Shown: positions 11,930 to 21,756, numbered from the stretch's first letter. The stretch: DNA of 64,000 nucleotides from Bradyrhizobium sp. CCBAU 51627 (GCF_028128765.1 NZ_LBJG01000002.1:623-64622), one strand, 5' to 3'. Numbers and translations are program-made. The notes: a model not told the origin generated them from the sequence alone.

Positions 11930-11948
11930 TGTTCGATAATCTGAACAA
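11929..11948. promoter_or_regulatory. candidate LysR-type operator
   Basis: Inverted repeat TTGTTC-N8-GAACAA touching the start codon of the lysR gene and about 100 bp before the aldo-keto reductase start. Perfect 6-bp arms in the gap between the divergent pair suggest an autoregulatory binding site. Confidence 0.45.
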
Positions 11949-12046
11949 GCTATTCCGAATTGTCCAGCTTATCGGCGCAATCCGAAGATCGCATATCTGC
12001 CCTCGTCACGCGGCGCCATCAGCCGCCTTTTCGAGGAGAGCCATCA

Positions 12047-13054
12047 ATGGAACAGCGCAAACTCGGTTCAACCGGTCCGACCGTCTCCAGCCTCGGTCTC
12101 GGCTGCATGGCGATGTCGGACGCCTATGGCCCGGCCGATCGCGGCGAGAGCATCGCCACGGTGCACGCGGCGCTCGATGCCGGCATCACCCTGCTCGACA
12201 CCGGCGATTTCTACACCATGGGTCACAATGAAATGCTGCTGCGCGAGGCGTTGAAGGACGTCCGGCGCGACAAGGTGCAGCTCAGCGTCAAGTTCGGAGC
12301 GCTGCGCGGCTCCGCCGGTGAATTCAACGGCATGGACTGCCGGCCGGCCGCGATGAAGAATTTCCTTGCTTATTCACTGCAGCGTCTCGGTACCGATTAC
12401 ATCGACATCTACCGTCCGGCTCGTCTCGATCCCAGTGTGCCGATCGAGGAGACCATCGGGGCCATCGCTGAGATGGTGAAGGCAGGCTATGTCAGGCATA
12501 TTGGTCTGTCGGAAGTCGGCTCCGACACCATCCGCCGTGCCCATGCCGTGCATCCGATCGCCGACCTCCAGATCGAATATTCGCTGATCGAGCGTGGCAT
12601 CGAGCGCGACATCCTGAAGACCTGTCGCGAACTCGGCATCGCCATCACCGCCTATGGCGTGCTGGCGCGCGGGCTCATCAGCGGTCATTGGTCGAAGACC
12701 TCCGGCACATCAGGCAGGGACTACCGGTTGATGACGCCGCGCTTCCAGGGCGAGAACCTCGATGCCAATCTCGCACTGGCGGAGCAATTGCGCGCCATCG
12801 CCGGAGAGATCGGCGCGACGCCGGCGCAGGTCGCGATTGCCTGGGTGGCCGCGCAGGGCGACGAGATCGTGCCGCTGGTCGGCGCCAAGACTCGCAACCG
12901 CCTCGCCGAAGCGCTCGGTGCCACCGATGTGAGGCTGACGCCGGCGCATCTGGCCGTGCTGGCAAAGACCTTCCCGCCCAATGTCGCCGCCGGCACGCGC
13001 TACGCCGCCGAACAGATGGCGCATCTCGACAGCGAGAAGCTCGCGACGAGATAG
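12047..13054 (+). CDS. aldo/keto reductase family protein
   Basis: TIM-barrel protein of 335 residues. The start is the ATG behind GAGGAGAG (M-E-Q-R-K-L-G). Tetrad members visible are Asp51 and Tyr56 in D-T-G-D-F-Y and Lys82 in S-V-K-F-G. The fourth, His, is normally in Q-H-R-V-D-P. Here the strand reads R-P-A-R-L-D-P with Ala125 at that site. C-terminal G-A-K-T-R-N-R-L matches the NADP-binding loop, so cofactor binding is likely kept. Divergent LysR gene likely regulates it. Substrate unknown. Confidence 0.88.
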   Translation: MEQRKLGSTGPTVSSLGLGCMAMSDAYGPADRGESIATVHAALDAGITLLDTGDFYTMGHNEMLLREALKDVRRDKVQLSVKFGALRGSAGEFNGMDCRPAAMKNFLAYSLQRLGTDYIDIYRPARLDPSVPIEETIGAIAEMVKAGYVRHIGLSEVGSDTIRRAHAVHPIADLQIEYSLIERGIERDILKTCRELGIAITAYGVLARGLISGHWSKTSGTSGRDYRLMTPRFQGENLDANLALAEQLRAIAGEIGATPAQVAIAWVAAQGDEIVPLVGAKTRNRLAEALGATDVRLTPAHLAVLAKTFPPNVAAGTRYAAEQMAHLDSEKLATR

Positions 13055-13063
13055 CGGCAACAA

Positions 13064-13867
13064 TCAGTCGCGATGGACGCCGAGATCGGCGATCACGGGC
13101 CCGTCGCCATTGAGCGGATTGGCCGGATCGCGCGCGTAACGCAATGTCTCGAAGCGCATCGCGCGCGCATCGATCATCAGGAGGCGGCCGACCAGGCCCT
13201 CGCCGAAACCGACGATCTCGCGGATCGCCTCCAGCGCCATCATCGAGCCGAGCACGCCTGCCAGCGCGCCCATGACGCCCGCCTCCGCGCAGGCCGGCAC
13301 CGTGCCCGGCGGCGGCGCCTCTGGAAATAGGCAGCGATAGGTGGGATTGAATTCACCCTGCTCGTTCTTTTCGTGAGCGCGGATGGTCGTGAGTGAGCCA
13401 TCGAAGGTGCCAAGCGCAGCCGTGATCAGCGGCCGCTTTGCGAAAAAGCAGGCATCCGACACCAGATAGCGCGTCGAAAAATTGTCGGAACCGTCGAGCA
13501 CGAGGTCGTAGTCGCCGATCAGGCTCAGCGCATTGTCGGCGTTGAGCCAGGTCGCGTGGCCGACGAAACGGACATGCGGATTGAGCGCCGCGATCCGCTC
13601 GGCCGCGCTCTCGACCTTATGCCGGCCAATGTCAGGCGTGGTGTGGATCACCTGGCGCTGAAGATTCGACAGCGACACCACATCGTCATCGACCACGCCG
13701 AGCGTGCCGACGCCGGCGGCGGCCAGATACATCAGCGCGGGCGCGCCGAGCCCGCCGGCACCAATCACCAGCACGGAGGCCCGCTTCAGCGCAGCCTGGC
13801 CGGGACCGCCGACGTCGCGCAGCACGATATGGCGGGCATAGCGTTCGAGTTCGTCCGGGCTCAGCAC
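13064..13867 (-). CDS. MoeB/ThiF-family adenylyltransferase
   Basis: E1-like enzyme, 267 residues, adenylating the C-terminal Gly of a ubiquitin-like sulfur carrier (MoaD or ThiS). ATP-binding G-A-G-G-L-G-A-P (36-43), conserved R-Q-V-I-H and Asp in D-G-S-D-N-F (126-131), and the active-site Cys193 in P-A-C-A-E-A-G-V. The E. coli MoeB zinc ligands form two CxxC pairs. Here only Cys179 (T-Y-R-C) is left and the C-terminal pair is absent, so the zinc is probably not bound. Start is GTG. Its stop lies nine bases from the convergent aldo-keto reductase stop. Confidence 0.85.
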   Translation of the reverse strand: MLSPDELERYARHIVLRDVGGPGQAALKRASVLVIGAGGLGAPALMYLAAAGVGTLGVVDDDVVSLSNLQRQVIHTTPDIGRHKVESAAERIAALNPHVRFVGHATWLNADNALSLIGDYDLVLDGSDNFSTRYLVSDACFFAKRPLITAALGTFDGSLTTIRAHEKNEQGEFNPTYRCLFPEAPPPGTVPACAEAGVMGALAGVLGSMMALEAIREIVGFGEGLVGRLLMIDARAMRFETLRYARDPANPLNGDGPVIADLGVHRD

Positions 13868-13958
13868 CGTCTCTTACTCCTGAACCACCCCGAGATTGTT
13901 CGCGACCAACGAGATGTGGTTCAATGGCAGTGCGTTCAATGGGCTGGCTGGATTTGTC

Positions 13959-15320
13959 ATGAGATCGATGCTTGCGGCAACACTGATGTTGGCGTCTGCC
14001 ACAGTCACCAACGCCCAGACGACGGCGCCGCAGGTCCCTGGCACCAAGCCGAGGGTGGTGCAGACCGTCCCGATCAAGCCGCCCGCCCTGCAAACGCCGT
14101 CGGAAACGGCCGACGCGATGGCACAGGCCGAGCGGCTGTCGCTGCAATCCGACCTCGCCTGGGTCGGTCAATATAACGGTGCCATCACCGGCGACGTCAG
14201 CTCGCGCATGGTCGATGCCATCAAGGGATACCAGAAGGGCAAGGGTGGCAAGCCGACCGGCGTGCTCAATCCGCAGGAACGCGCCGCGCTCGCCGAGACC
14301 GCACGACGCAAGCAGGACAGCGTCGGCTGGAAGATCATGACGGAGATGACCAGCGGCGCGCGGATCGGCATTCCCTCGAAACTGGTGCCGCAGCAGGCCA
14401 CCGATGCCAATGGCTCGAAATGGACCTCGCCGACCGGAACGGTGCAGGTGATGCTCAGCAGGCGCAAGGAGGCCAACCCGACCACCGCAAAGCTCGCGGA
14501 CGCCGAGAAGAAAGAGCCTGCGGGGCGCAAGGTCGACTACATCGTGGTGAAGCCCGACTTCTTCGTGCTGTCGGGACTTCAGGGCCTGAAGAAATTCTAC
14601 GTGCGCGGCACCTTCAAGGGCGACGAAGTCCGCATCATGACCATTCTCTACGACCAGGCCATGGAGAACACGGTCGAGCCGGTCGTGATCGCGATGTCGA
14701 GCGCGTTCAACGCGTTTCCGACGGGCCCGCAAGCCGGACCTCCGCCACGCAAGACCGTCGAATACGGCACCGGCATCGTCGTCAGCGACGACGGTGCGAT
14801 TCTGGCGGATCGCCTCGTGACGGACTCTTGCCTCGCCATCACCATCGGCGGCTACGGCAGTGCCGACCGGCTTGCCGAGGACAAGGAGCACGACCTCGCG
14901 CTGCTGCACATCTACGGCGCGCGCGGCCTGAAGCCGCTCAGCCTCGCGAGCGGCATTGTGAAGACGAGTGTCGATGTCGTCGGCATCGCCGATCCGCAGA
15001 ACCAGGGCGGCGCGGCCAACGTGTCGACCGTCAGGGGCGCACTGGCGCCGGTGACGGCGAGCGATTCGGCGCTGTCTCCACCGCCGGCCCTCGGCTTCTC
15101 CGGCAGCCCGGCCGTCGACGGCGAGGGCAAATTCGCCGGCGTCGCGCTGTCGAAGCCGGCGATGGTTGCCGGCCCCACGACATCCATGCCGGCGTCGCAA
15201 GCGGTGATGGTCTCGGCAGAAGCCGTGCGCGATTTCCTCAAGGCGAACGCTGTCACCGCGAATGGCACATCGACCGACGCGAAGAGCGCCGTCGTGCGCG
15301 TCATCTGCGTGCGGAAATAG
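13959..15320 (+). CDS. exported trypsin-like protein with peptidoglycan-binding region, catalytic His lost
   Basis: 453 residues from the ATG that gives a clean signal peptide (M-R-S-M-L-A-A-T-L ... T-N-A-Q). Residues about 50-105 resemble a peptidoglycan-binding PG_1-like fold (Y-N-G-A-I-T-G-D-V ... L-N-P-Q-E-R-A-A-L). The second half resembles a chymotrypsin/HtrA core: G-T-G-I-V-V-S-D-D-G-A-I-L, D-L-A-L-L with Asp312, and G-F-S-G-S-P with Ser381. The His of the usual T-N-x-H-V-V is replaced (A-D-R-L-V-T, 283-288), so it is probably not an active protease. The frame is open further upstream to 13896, without a signal-like start. Confidence 0.75.
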   Translation: MRSMLAATLMLASATVTNAQTTAPQVPGTKPRVVQTVPIKPPALQTPSETADAMAQAERLSLQSDLAWVGQYNGAITGDVSSRMVDAIKGYQKGKGGKPTGVLNPQERAALAETARRKQDSVGWKIMTEMTSGARIGIPSKLVPQQATDANGSKWTSPTGTVQVMLSRRKEANPTTAKLADAEKKEPAGRKVDYIVVKPDFFVLSGLQGLKKFYVRGTFKGDEVRIMTILYDQAMENTVEPVVIAMSSAFNAFPTGPQAGPPPRKTVEYGTGIVVSDDGAILADRLVTDSCLAITIGGYGSADRLAEDKEHDLALLHIYGARGLKPLSLASGIVKTSVDVVGIADPQNQGGAANVSTVRGALAPVTASDSALSPPPALGFSGSPAVDGEGKFAGVALSKPAMVAGPTTSMPASQAVMVSAEAVRDFLKANAVTANGTSTDAKSAVVRVICVRK

Positions 15321-15325
15321 CTATC

Positions 15326-15454
15326 GTGTCCCGGACGCGCTGCAACGCGCCAGTGTTGCTGCGCCGAGTCGGGACCCATGCCCCCTTAGCTCCGTGCTAG
15401 CTGCTTTCTGTGCCCCGGCTCTGCAGCGCACCGCTCTGCGCTGCGTCCAGGCCA
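15326..15454. repeat. degenerate palindromic repeat, GTCCCGGACGCG family
   Basis: Starts with GTGTCCCGGACGCGCTGCAACGCG and ends with the roughly inverted CGCTGCGTCC. It is a decayed member of the family best seen at 29324-29463, filling the gap between two convergent genes. Confidence 0.55.
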
Positions 15455-15458
15455 CCAG

Positions 15459-17141
15459 CTAGCTCAGCCTGAATCGGACTCCGCCCTTCGCCAGCCCGCC
15501 GGAGATCCCGACCGGCGTGCCATCGGCGCGCCAGCAGGCGGCGCCGGTCATGGTGCCGTCGTCGTGGAAGGCGATGCCGTTCATGCCGCCGGCGACCGTC
15601 GCGACCGGCTGCACCTTGTGGCCGAGCGCCGCGAGTTTTGCGCGCACAGTTTCCGGCACTGTATGCTCGACCTCGAGCGCATTGCCTTCGGTCCAGACGC
15701 GGGGCGCTTCGACGGCTTCCTGCAGGCTCATGCCGTGGTCGATCAGGTTGATCAGCGCCTGCATCGCGCTCGGAAAGATGCGCTTGCCGCCCGGCAGGCC
15801 CAGCGCGTAACGCAGCTTGCCGTCACGCAAAGCCATCATCGGCGACATCGAGGTCGTGACGCGCTTACCTGGTGCCAGCGAAAGCGCATGGCCCGGCCGC
15901 GGATCGAACAGATTCATGTAATTGTTGGCAATCGCGCCCAGACCCGGGATCATGATCTTGGCGCCGAACAGATTGTTGATGGTCTGCGTGGTCGCGACCA
16001 CGTTGCCGAAGCTGTCCGCCGCCGTCATGTGCGTGGTGTGTGCGCTTTCGAGCTGTGTCACGCCGGCGCCAAAGGCCTGCGCACGAGCCGGATCGATCGT
16101 ACGGCGGCGCTCCTCGGCATAGGCTTTCGACGTCAACTTCTCCACGGGCACGCCGACGTAATCAGGATCTCCGCTGGCCGCGGCGCGATCGGCGAAGGCG
16201 ATCTTGAGGACCTCGGCGAGGTAGTGAATCGTCTCCGATGAACCGAACCCGAGCGCTTCGATATCGTAGCCCTCGAGAATGTTCAGCATCTGCGCGATGT
16301 GCACGCCAGAGGCCGCGGGCGGCGGCGGACCAAGGATGGTCCAGCCGCGATAGTCGGCGCGGATAGGCTGGCGCTCAACGGTCTTGTAATTGGTGAGATC
16401 GTCGCGGCGAATAAAGCCGCCAGCTTTCTCCATGTAGTCGACGAGGACATCGCCTAGCGCTCCCTCGTAGAGAGCCTTCTCGCCGTGATCGGCGATATGG
16501 CGCAGCGTCTCGGCATATTCTGAGTGCACCACGCGCTCGCCGACCTTGAGCGGCTCGCCACCCGGCAGATAGATTGCCGCAATCGGCTTGTCCTTGCGCA
16601 TCACGCTCGCGCTCTCGCTGATGCATTCGTGCAGATACGGCGTCGCCGCATAGCCGCGCGCGGCGTGCTTGATCGCGGGCTGCATGACGTCGGCAAGCGA
16701 CATGGTGCCGAACCTTTGCAGCGTCTCGCACCAAGCCTTCAGCGAGCCCGGCGTGGCCACCGCTTTCGGACCGTTCAGGTTCTCGTTGCCGACGGTGTCG
16801 AACACATCGGGCGCCGAGCCCGGCCTGGATGTGTAGGTGGTGTCGCGCACCAAAGCAGGCACCGTGCTCTGGCCGTCGATGACGCGATGACTGCCGTCGG
16901 CAAGCCTGATATGCGCCATGCCGCCGCCGATGATGCCAACCATCATCGGCTCGACCACGGTCAGCGTGAACAGCGTGGCGATCGAAGCATCGATGGCGTT
17001 ACCGCCGGCGGCGAGCATCTCGGCGCCGGCGCTGGAGGCGAGCGGGTGGTTGCTGACGACCATGCCGCGGCTCGAGACCGCCGGCATTTTCTGACAGTCA
17101 AAGGTGGTTGCCGTCCGATCGCGCCAATTGCCGCTCATCAC
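15459..17141 (-). CDS. ggt: gamma-glutamyltransferase family protein
   Basis: N-terminal nucleophile hydrolase of 560 residues acting on glutathione or other gamma-glutamyl amides. Autoprocessing and catalysis are expected at Thr369 in A-H-T-T-H-M-T-A-A-D, giving a small subunit of 192 residues, close to the E. coli size. The oxyanion/binding G-G-K-R-I segment matches the G-G-S-x-I region only loosely. No signal peptide is seen at the N-terminus (M-M-S-G-N-W-R-D-R), unlike periplasmic Ggt, so it may act in the cytoplasm. Related acylases share this fold, so substrate is open. Confidence 0.85.
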   Translation of the reverse strand: MMSGNWRDRTATTFDCQKMPAVSSRGMVVSNHPLASSAGAEMLAAGGNAIDASIATLFTLTVVEPMMVGIIGGGMAHIRLADGSHRVIDGQSTVPALVRDTTYTSRPGSAPDVFDTVGNENLNGPKAVATPGSLKAWCETLQRFGTMSLADVMQPAIKHAARGYAATPYLHECISESASVMRKDKPIAAIYLPGGEPLKVGERVVHSEYAETLRHIADHGEKALYEGALGDVLVDYMEKAGGFIRRDDLTNYKTVERQPIRADYRGWTILGPPPPAASGVHIAQMLNILEGYDIEALGFGSSETIHYLAEVLKIAFADRAAASGDPDYVGVPVEKLTSKAYAEERRRTIDPARAQAFGAGVTQLESAHTTHMTAADSFGNVVATTQTINNLFGAKIMIPGLGAIANNYMNLFDPRPGHALSLAPGKRVTTSMSPMMALRDGKLRYALGLPGGKRIFPSAMQALINLIDHGMSLQEAVEAPRVWTEGNALEVEHTVPETVRAKLAALGHKVQPVATVAGGMNGIAFHDDGTMTGAACWRADGTPVGISGGLAKGGVRFRLS

Positions 17142-17382
17142 GCCTGCCCTTTCTGTTCAAGGCAGCAAGCACACCATAGGCACAACTACGGGTCCAGTAT
17201 TGGTACGGATTAGCTGGCATTCCCGGTTCTGCCATCATCGTTAGCGTTGATTCGGACATCCGCGGTCCCCTTTGGATCGGGCAGGGTACGTCCTGAGCGA
17301 GAAGAGCTCAGCATCGAGAAGCGATGCACGTTCGCGTGGCGTTATCCGCAAGACCCAGGCACTCCAAAGGATTGATCTTCAA

Positions 17383-18126
17383 ATGCACACGATCGTACTG
17401 GCCACCCAAAAGGGCGGCAGTGGCAAGAGCACGCTCGCCATCGGCCTCGCGCTGGCCGCCAGGCAGGCCGGCTTCACCGTCCGCCTGATCGAGACCGACC
17501 CGCAGGGCACCCTCTCCAATTGGTCGCGCCGCCGCAACAACGACGACATCGTCGTCGAGCCGATCTATCACGCCGCCGATTTCGCGCCGCGGCTGAAGAT
17601 GCTGGCCGACAGCGGCCTCCAGCTCGCGATCGTCGACACCGCCGCCGGCCTTTCCGCCGCGACCACGGCTGCGATCCGTTACTCCGACCTCTGCCTGATC
17701 CCGGCCCGCCCGAGCGTCGCCGATATCGAGGCGACCGTCTCCACCGTCAGCGTCGCGCGCGCCTGGAAGCGGCGCTACAGCTTCGTACTGAACCAGACGC
17801 CGATCCGCGGCCAGCGCATCGATAATGCGGCGAGCGCGCTCGCCGAGGAAGCGGCACTCGATCTCACTGAGGTTCTCGCGCGCCCGCTGATCGTGATGCG
17901 CAACGACCACCAGGACTCGCTCGCCTCGGGCCTCGCCGTCAGCGAATTCGCGCCGAACGGCAAGTCGACGGAAGAGATCCGCGGCCTCTGGCGATGGATC
18001 GAGAACCGCCTCGAGCTCGAGGTCACGACCAATGCCCTGATCGACCAGGTCATGTCGGCGGCGGACGGGATGCTGCAGGTCGCCGGCGAGCTTGCGGCGG
18101 ACGAAACCACGACTCTGGCGTCCTGA
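17383..18126 (+). CDS. solo ParA-family ATPase
   Basis: 247 residues from the ATG in front of M-H-T-I-V-L-A-T-Q. Deviant Walker A K-G-G-S-G-K-S-T (10-17), Walker A' region with D-P-Q-G-T, and Walker B-like L-A-I-V-D-T-A-A-G. These mark the MinD/ParA deviant Walker ATPases, which dimerise on ATP and bind DNA or membrane to position cargo. There is no parB, minCE or partition site next to it, so it is an orphan. The frame stays open to 17272, but that stretch reads unlike a ParA N-terminus. Confidence 0.85.
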   Translation: MHTIVLATQKGGSGKSTLAIGLALAARQAGFTVRLIETDPQGTLSNWSRRRNNDDIVVEPIYHAADFAPRLKMLADSGLQLAIVDTAAGLSAATTAAIRYSDLCLIPARPSVADIEATVSTVSVARAWKRRYSFVLNQTPIRGQRIDNAASALAEEAALDLTEVLARPLIVMRNDHQDSLASGLAVSEFAPNGKSTEEIRGLWRWIENRLELEVTTNALIDQVMSAADGMLQVAGELAADETTTLAS

Positions 18127-18199
18127 GCGGGGCGATCGCTCAGGAGAAAGACGGGCTCTTCGCTGTCCGGTGAATGAGCCCAAGCGACGAAGCAATCCG

Positions 18200-18337
18200 G
18201 CCAGCAGCCCGGCCGGATTGCTTCGCTTCGCGCGTCTCGGACATTCCATCCACAGGTCGCTGCGAGCGTAGCGAAGCAATCCAGAGTGTTTCGGCGGAGG
18301 GATTCTGGGTTCCTTCGCTGCGCTCGCAGTGACGGCG
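18200..18337. repeat. palindromic repeat, GCGAAGCAATCC family
   Basis: Contains the inverted pair GGATTGCTTCGC (about 18214) and GCGAAGCAATCC (18272-18283), then a third arm TCGCTGCGCTCGCAGTGACG. This composition is characteristic of Bradyrhizobium dispersed repeats. It fills the gap between convergent parA and mutM. Confidence 0.6.
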
Positions 18338-18389
18338 TGGTGAGATCATCATTTTACAGAGGCTCTCGGCCGTTCGCCTGCAATTCCTC

Positions 18390-19271
18390 TCATTTCTGAC
18401 ATTTCGGGCACCAGAAGGTCGAACGGCCGTTCTGGGTGAAGCGCTTGATCGTGCCGCCGCAGCGCGGGGTCGTGCATGTCTCGCCTTCGCGGTCATAGAC
18501 CTTGAAGGAGTGCTGGAAATAACCGAGCTCGCCCGAGGTCTGGCGATGATCCCGCAGTGACGAGCCGCCGGCCTTGATGGCATCGTTCAGCACGGTGTGG
18601 ATGGCGCCGACCAGGCGCTTGGCGTGATCGGTCGCCTCCCCCTTCTTGGTCGACAACGTCGCGGCGATTCGGCGCGGCGACAGGTGGGAGCGATGCAGGG
18701 CTTCGCAGACATAGATGTTGCCGAGACCTGCGACCACGCGCTGGTCGAGCAGCGCGGCCTTCAGGCTGGTGGTCTTGCCCTGGCAGGCGCGCGCCAGCAT
18801 CGCAGCATCGAACTCGTTGCCGAGCGGCTCGGGGCCGAGGTCGCGCAAGAGCGGCTCGTCCTCGAGCGCATTGCGTGCGATCACTTTCATGTAACCGAAG
18901 CGTCTGGGATCGTTGAAGACGATGTCGGCGCCCGAGGACATCCGAAACAGCACGTGGTCGTGCGCGGAATCCTTCGCCTTCGGATAGTGAAACTCACCGG
19001 GCGCGGCCTGGTTGTCCGGCTTGATGACGCGGAACGATCCCGACATGCCCAGATGCATCAGCAGCACGTCGCCGGAGGCGAGATCGGCCATGAGGTATTT
19101 TGCACGGCGGCCAAGTCCCGTGACGATCTGTCCCTGGAGCCGGGCCACGAAATCGGGCTGGAACGGAAAGCGCAAATCGGGCCTGCGGGCCTCCGCGACC
19201 ACGATTTTTGCCCCCTCCATCACGGGCTGAAGGCCGCGGCGGACGGTCTCGACTTCGGGCAATTCAGGCAT
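18390..19271 (-). CDS. mutM: formamidopyrimidine-DNA glycosylase MutM
   Basis: Base-excision repair glycosylase/AP lyase removing 8-oxoguanine and Fapy lesions, 293 residues. N-terminal [10 protein letters not shown] supplies the Pro2 nucleophile (after Met removal) and Glu3. The C-terminal zinc finger is complete: C-T-T-P-R-C followed by F-W-C-P-K-C (C-x4-C ... C-x2-C, last 28 residues). It is divergent from ubiE, 81 bp apart. Confidence 0.97.
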   Translation of the reverse strand: MPELPEVETVRRGLQPVMEGAKIVVAEARRPDLRFPFQPDFVARLQGQIVTGLGRRAKYLMADLASGDVLLMHLGMSGSFRVIKPDNQAAPGEFHYPKAKDSAHDHVLFRMSSGADIVFNDPRRFGYMKVIARNALEDEPLLRDLGPEPLGNEFDAAMLARACQGKTTSLKAALLDQRVVAGLGNIYVCEALHRSHLSPRRIAATLSTKKGEATDHAKRLVGAIHTVLNDAIKAGGSSLRDHRQTSGELGYFQHSFKVYDREGETCTTPRCGGTIKRFTQNGRSTFWCPKCQK

Positions 19272-19352
19272 GGTCAGGCATTCACCTTATGAGGGCGGTG
19301 TGATAGCGCCATTGCGGCGGCCGCGCTATGGTCGGCATCGTGGAGTAGAGTA

Positions 19353-20114
19353 ATGGATCGGCCGGGCGAAACCACGCATTTTGGCTTCAGGGATGTCCCC
19401 CTGGGGGACAAGCAGACGCTGGTGAACGATGTGTTTCACAGCGTGGCGTCGCGCTATGATCTGATGAACGACCTGATGTCCGGCGGCCTGCACCGGGTCT
19501 GGAAGGACATCATGATCAACGCGCTGGATCCGCCGCGAAGCGACCGGCCGTTCAAATTGCTCGACGTTGCCGGCGGCACCGGCGACATCTCGTTCCGGGC
19601 CGCCAGGGCGGCGGGCTCCGGCTTCCATGCCACGGTCTGCGACATCAATTCCGACATGCTGGCGGTGGGCCGCGAGCGCGCCGCCAGGCGCCACCTCGAC
19701 ACCCAGGTCGATTTCGTCGAAGGCAATGCCGAAGCGCTCGCCTTCGCCGACCGCAGCTTCGACGCATATACGATCGCTTTCGGCATCCGCAACGTGCCGC
19801 AAATCGACAAGGCGCTGCGCGAGGCCTATCGGGTGCTGAAGCCCGGCAGCCGTTTCCTGTGCCTTGAATTCTCGACCGTCGAGATGCCCGGGCTCGACAA
19901 GCTCTACGATTTGTTCTCGTTCAAGGTGATCCCGCCACTCGGGCGCATGGTCACGGGCGACGCCGAATCCTACCAATATCTCGTCGAATCGATCCGCAGG
20001 TTTCCAAAGCCAAACGTCTTCGCCGACATGATCCGCGACGCCGGCTTCTCTCGCGTCGGCTTTCAGACCCTGACCGGCGGCATCGTCGCACTGCATTCAG
20101 GCTGGCGTTTGTGA
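19353..20114 (+). CDS. ubiE: ubiquinone/menaquinone C-methyltransferase UbiE
   Basis: SAM-dependent class I methyltransferase, 253 residues, methylating the quinone ring (2-polyprenyl-6-methoxy-1,4-benzoquinol). SAM motif I is [11 protein letters not shown] (70-80), and the UbiE-specific [18 protein letters not shown] occurs at 28-45. The conserved tail G-G-I-V-A-L-H is present. Its stop overlaps the ubiB GTG start (GTGA), so both are translated as a coupled pair. Confidence 0.96.
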   Translation: MDRPGETTHFGFRDVPLGDKQTLVNDVFHSVASRYDLMNDLMSGGLHRVWKDIMINALDPPRSDRPFKLLDVAGGTGDISFRAARAAGSGFHATVCDINSDMLAVGRERAARRHLDTQVDFVEGNAEALAFADRSFDAYTIAFGIRNVPQIDKALREAYRVLKPGSRFLCLEFSTVEMPGLDKLYDLFSFKVIPPLGRMVTGDAESYQYLVESIRRFPKPNVFADMIRDAGFSRVGFQTLTGGIVALHSGWRL

Positions 20115-21685
20115 TTTCTGCCATCACCCACATTTCGCGCCTGATCCGCGCCGCGTTCGTGTTTGCGCGCGAGGGCGTGTTCGGCGCCGTCGACCCGAGC
20201 CTGGTGCCGCCGCCCGGGCAGCTCGCGCTGAAGCTTGCACGTCTCGTCGAACGCCGTGGCGTCAAGCACGGGCCGAAAATCTCGCGCGCGCTGACGCGGA
20301 TGGGCCCGGCCTATCTCAAGCTCGGGCAATTCCTGGCGACGCGCCCGGATGTGGTCGGCGTCGTCATGGCGCGCGATCTCGAAAGCCTGCAGGACCGCCT
20401 GCCGCCATTCTCTCAAGCCGAAGCGGAAGCTGCGATCATCACCTCGCTGGAGCGGCCGTTGACGGACGTGTTCGCGAGCTTCGGACCGCCGGTCGCTGCC
20501 GCCTCGATCGCGCAGGTGCATCGCGGCGAGGTCGCGCGCGACGGTATCCGCAGGCCGGTCGCGATCAAGGTGCTCAGGCCCAACGTGTCCGCGCGCTTCC
20601 GCCGCGACCTCTCCGATTTCTTCTACGTCGCGCACAAGGCCGAAGCCTATTCGGCCGAGGCGCGGCGCCTGCGCCTGGTCGAGGTCATCAACACGATGTC
20701 GCGCTCGGTCGCGATGGAGATGGACCTGCGGCTCGAGGCCGCCGCGCTGTCGGAGATGGCGGAGAACACGCAGGACGATCCTGATTTTCGCGTGCCTGCC
20801 GTCGATTGGGATCGCACCACGCATAACGTGCTGACAATGGAGTGGATCGACGGCATCGCGCTGAACGACCACAAGCGCCTCGCAGAGGCGCAGGTCGACC
20901 TGCCCGATCTCGGCCGCAAGATCATCCAGAGTTTCCTGCGCCACGCGCTGCGCGACGGCTTCTTCCATGCCGACATGCATCCGGGCAATCTGTTCCTCGA
21001 TGACGCCGGCCGCCTCGTCGCGGTCGATTTCGGCATCATGGGCCGGCTCGGCATGAAGGAGCGGCGCTTCCTCGCCGAAATCCTGCTCGGCTTCATCACG
21101 CGCGATTATCGCCGCGTGGCGGAAGTGCATTTCGAGGCGGGCTACGTGCCCGCGCATCATTCGGTCGAGAACTTCGCACAAGCCATCCGCGCCATCGGCG
21201 AGCCGATCCACAATCGCACCGCCGAGGAGATCTCGATGGCGCGGCTGCTGACGCTGCTGCTCGAGGTCACCGGCCTGTTCGACATGACGACGCGGCCCGA
21301 ACTGATCCTGCTGCAGAAGACCATGGTGGTGGTCGAGGGCGTGGCGCGCGGCTTCGATCCCAAGCTCGACATCTGGAGAGTCGCCGACCCCGTGGTGCGC
21401 GAATGGATCGAGCGCAATCTCGGCCCCATCGGACGGGTGCAGGGCGCGCTGGCCGGCGGCGGCGACCTCGCCAAGGTACTGATGCGCCTGCCTGACATCG
21501 CCCATCGCTCGGTCGCGGTGCTGGAGCAGCTCGAGACCATGACGCGGGAAGGCATTCGGTTGTCGCCGGAGAGCATCGCCGCGATGGGACGCAGCGAGGG
21601 CCGCAAGAACCGCTGGCGCACCGTGGCAGTCTGGATCATCGCCGTGACCTTCATTGGCATCCTGATCGCGGTCCGGAATCTGTGA
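20111..21685 (+). CDS. ubiB: ubiquinone biosynthesis kinase-like protein UbiB
   Basis: Atypical kinase/ATPase of the ABC1/ADCK family, 524 residues, needed for ubiquinone synthesis. The family K-x-G-Q motif is Y-L-K-L-G-Q (69-73), the Ala-rich loop A-A-A-S-I-A-Q-V-H replaces the kinase Gly loop, and H-A-D-M-H-P-G-N and V-D-F-G-I-M-G give the catalytic and metal-binding motifs. A C-terminal hydrophobic segment (about 502-522) anchors it in the inner membrane. Start is GTG overlapping the ubiE stop by four bases. Confidence 0.96.
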   Translation: MISAITHISRLIRAAFVFAREGVFGAVDPSLVPPPGQLALKLARLVERRGVKHGPKISRALTRMGPAYLKLGQFLATRPDVVGVVMARDLESLQDRLPPFSQAEAEAAIITSLERPLTDVFASFGPPVAAASIAQVHRGEVARDGIRRPVAIKVLRPNVSARFRRDLSDFFYVAHKAEAYSAEARRLRLVEVINTMSRSVAMEMDLRLEAAALSEMAENTQDDPDFRVPAVDWDRTTHNVLTMEWIDGIALNDHKRLAEAQVDLPDLGRKIIQSFLRHALRDGFFHADMHPGNLFLDDAGRLVAVDFGIMGRLGMKERRFLAEILLGFITRDYRRVAEVHFEAGYVPAHHSVENFAQAIRAIGEPIHNRTAEEISMARLLTLLLEVTGLFDMTTRPELILLQKTMVVVEGVARGFDPKLDIWRVADPVVREWIERNLGPIGRVQGALAGGGDLAKVLMRLPDIAHRSVAVLEQLETMTREGIRLSPESIAAMGRSEGRKNRWRTVAVWIIAVTFIGILIAVRNL

Positions 21686-21697
21686 TTGTCAAAAGCT

Positions 21698-21737
21698 TGA
21701 TTGCATTGCAATCACATGACTGATAGCATCGCTATCA
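21698..21737 (+). promoter_or_regulatory. two tandem 17-bp palindromes over the coaBC promoter
   Basis: TGATTGCATTGCAATCA (21698-21714, perfect 8-bp arms around one T) and TGATAGCATCGCTATCA (21721-21737, 7 of 8 arm pairs) share the consensus TGATWGCATYGCWATCA and start 23 bp apart, about two helix turns. A possible promoter TTGCAT (21701-21706), 17-nt spacer, TAGCAT (21724-21729) has one hexamer in each palindrome. The arms resemble the TGCTATCA half-site that I recall for the gonococcal FitA antitoxin. The gene downstream encodes a FitA-like domain, suggesting autoregulation. Confidence 0.7.
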
Positions 21738-21756
21738 TTCCGTGCTGGAGGGTGCC

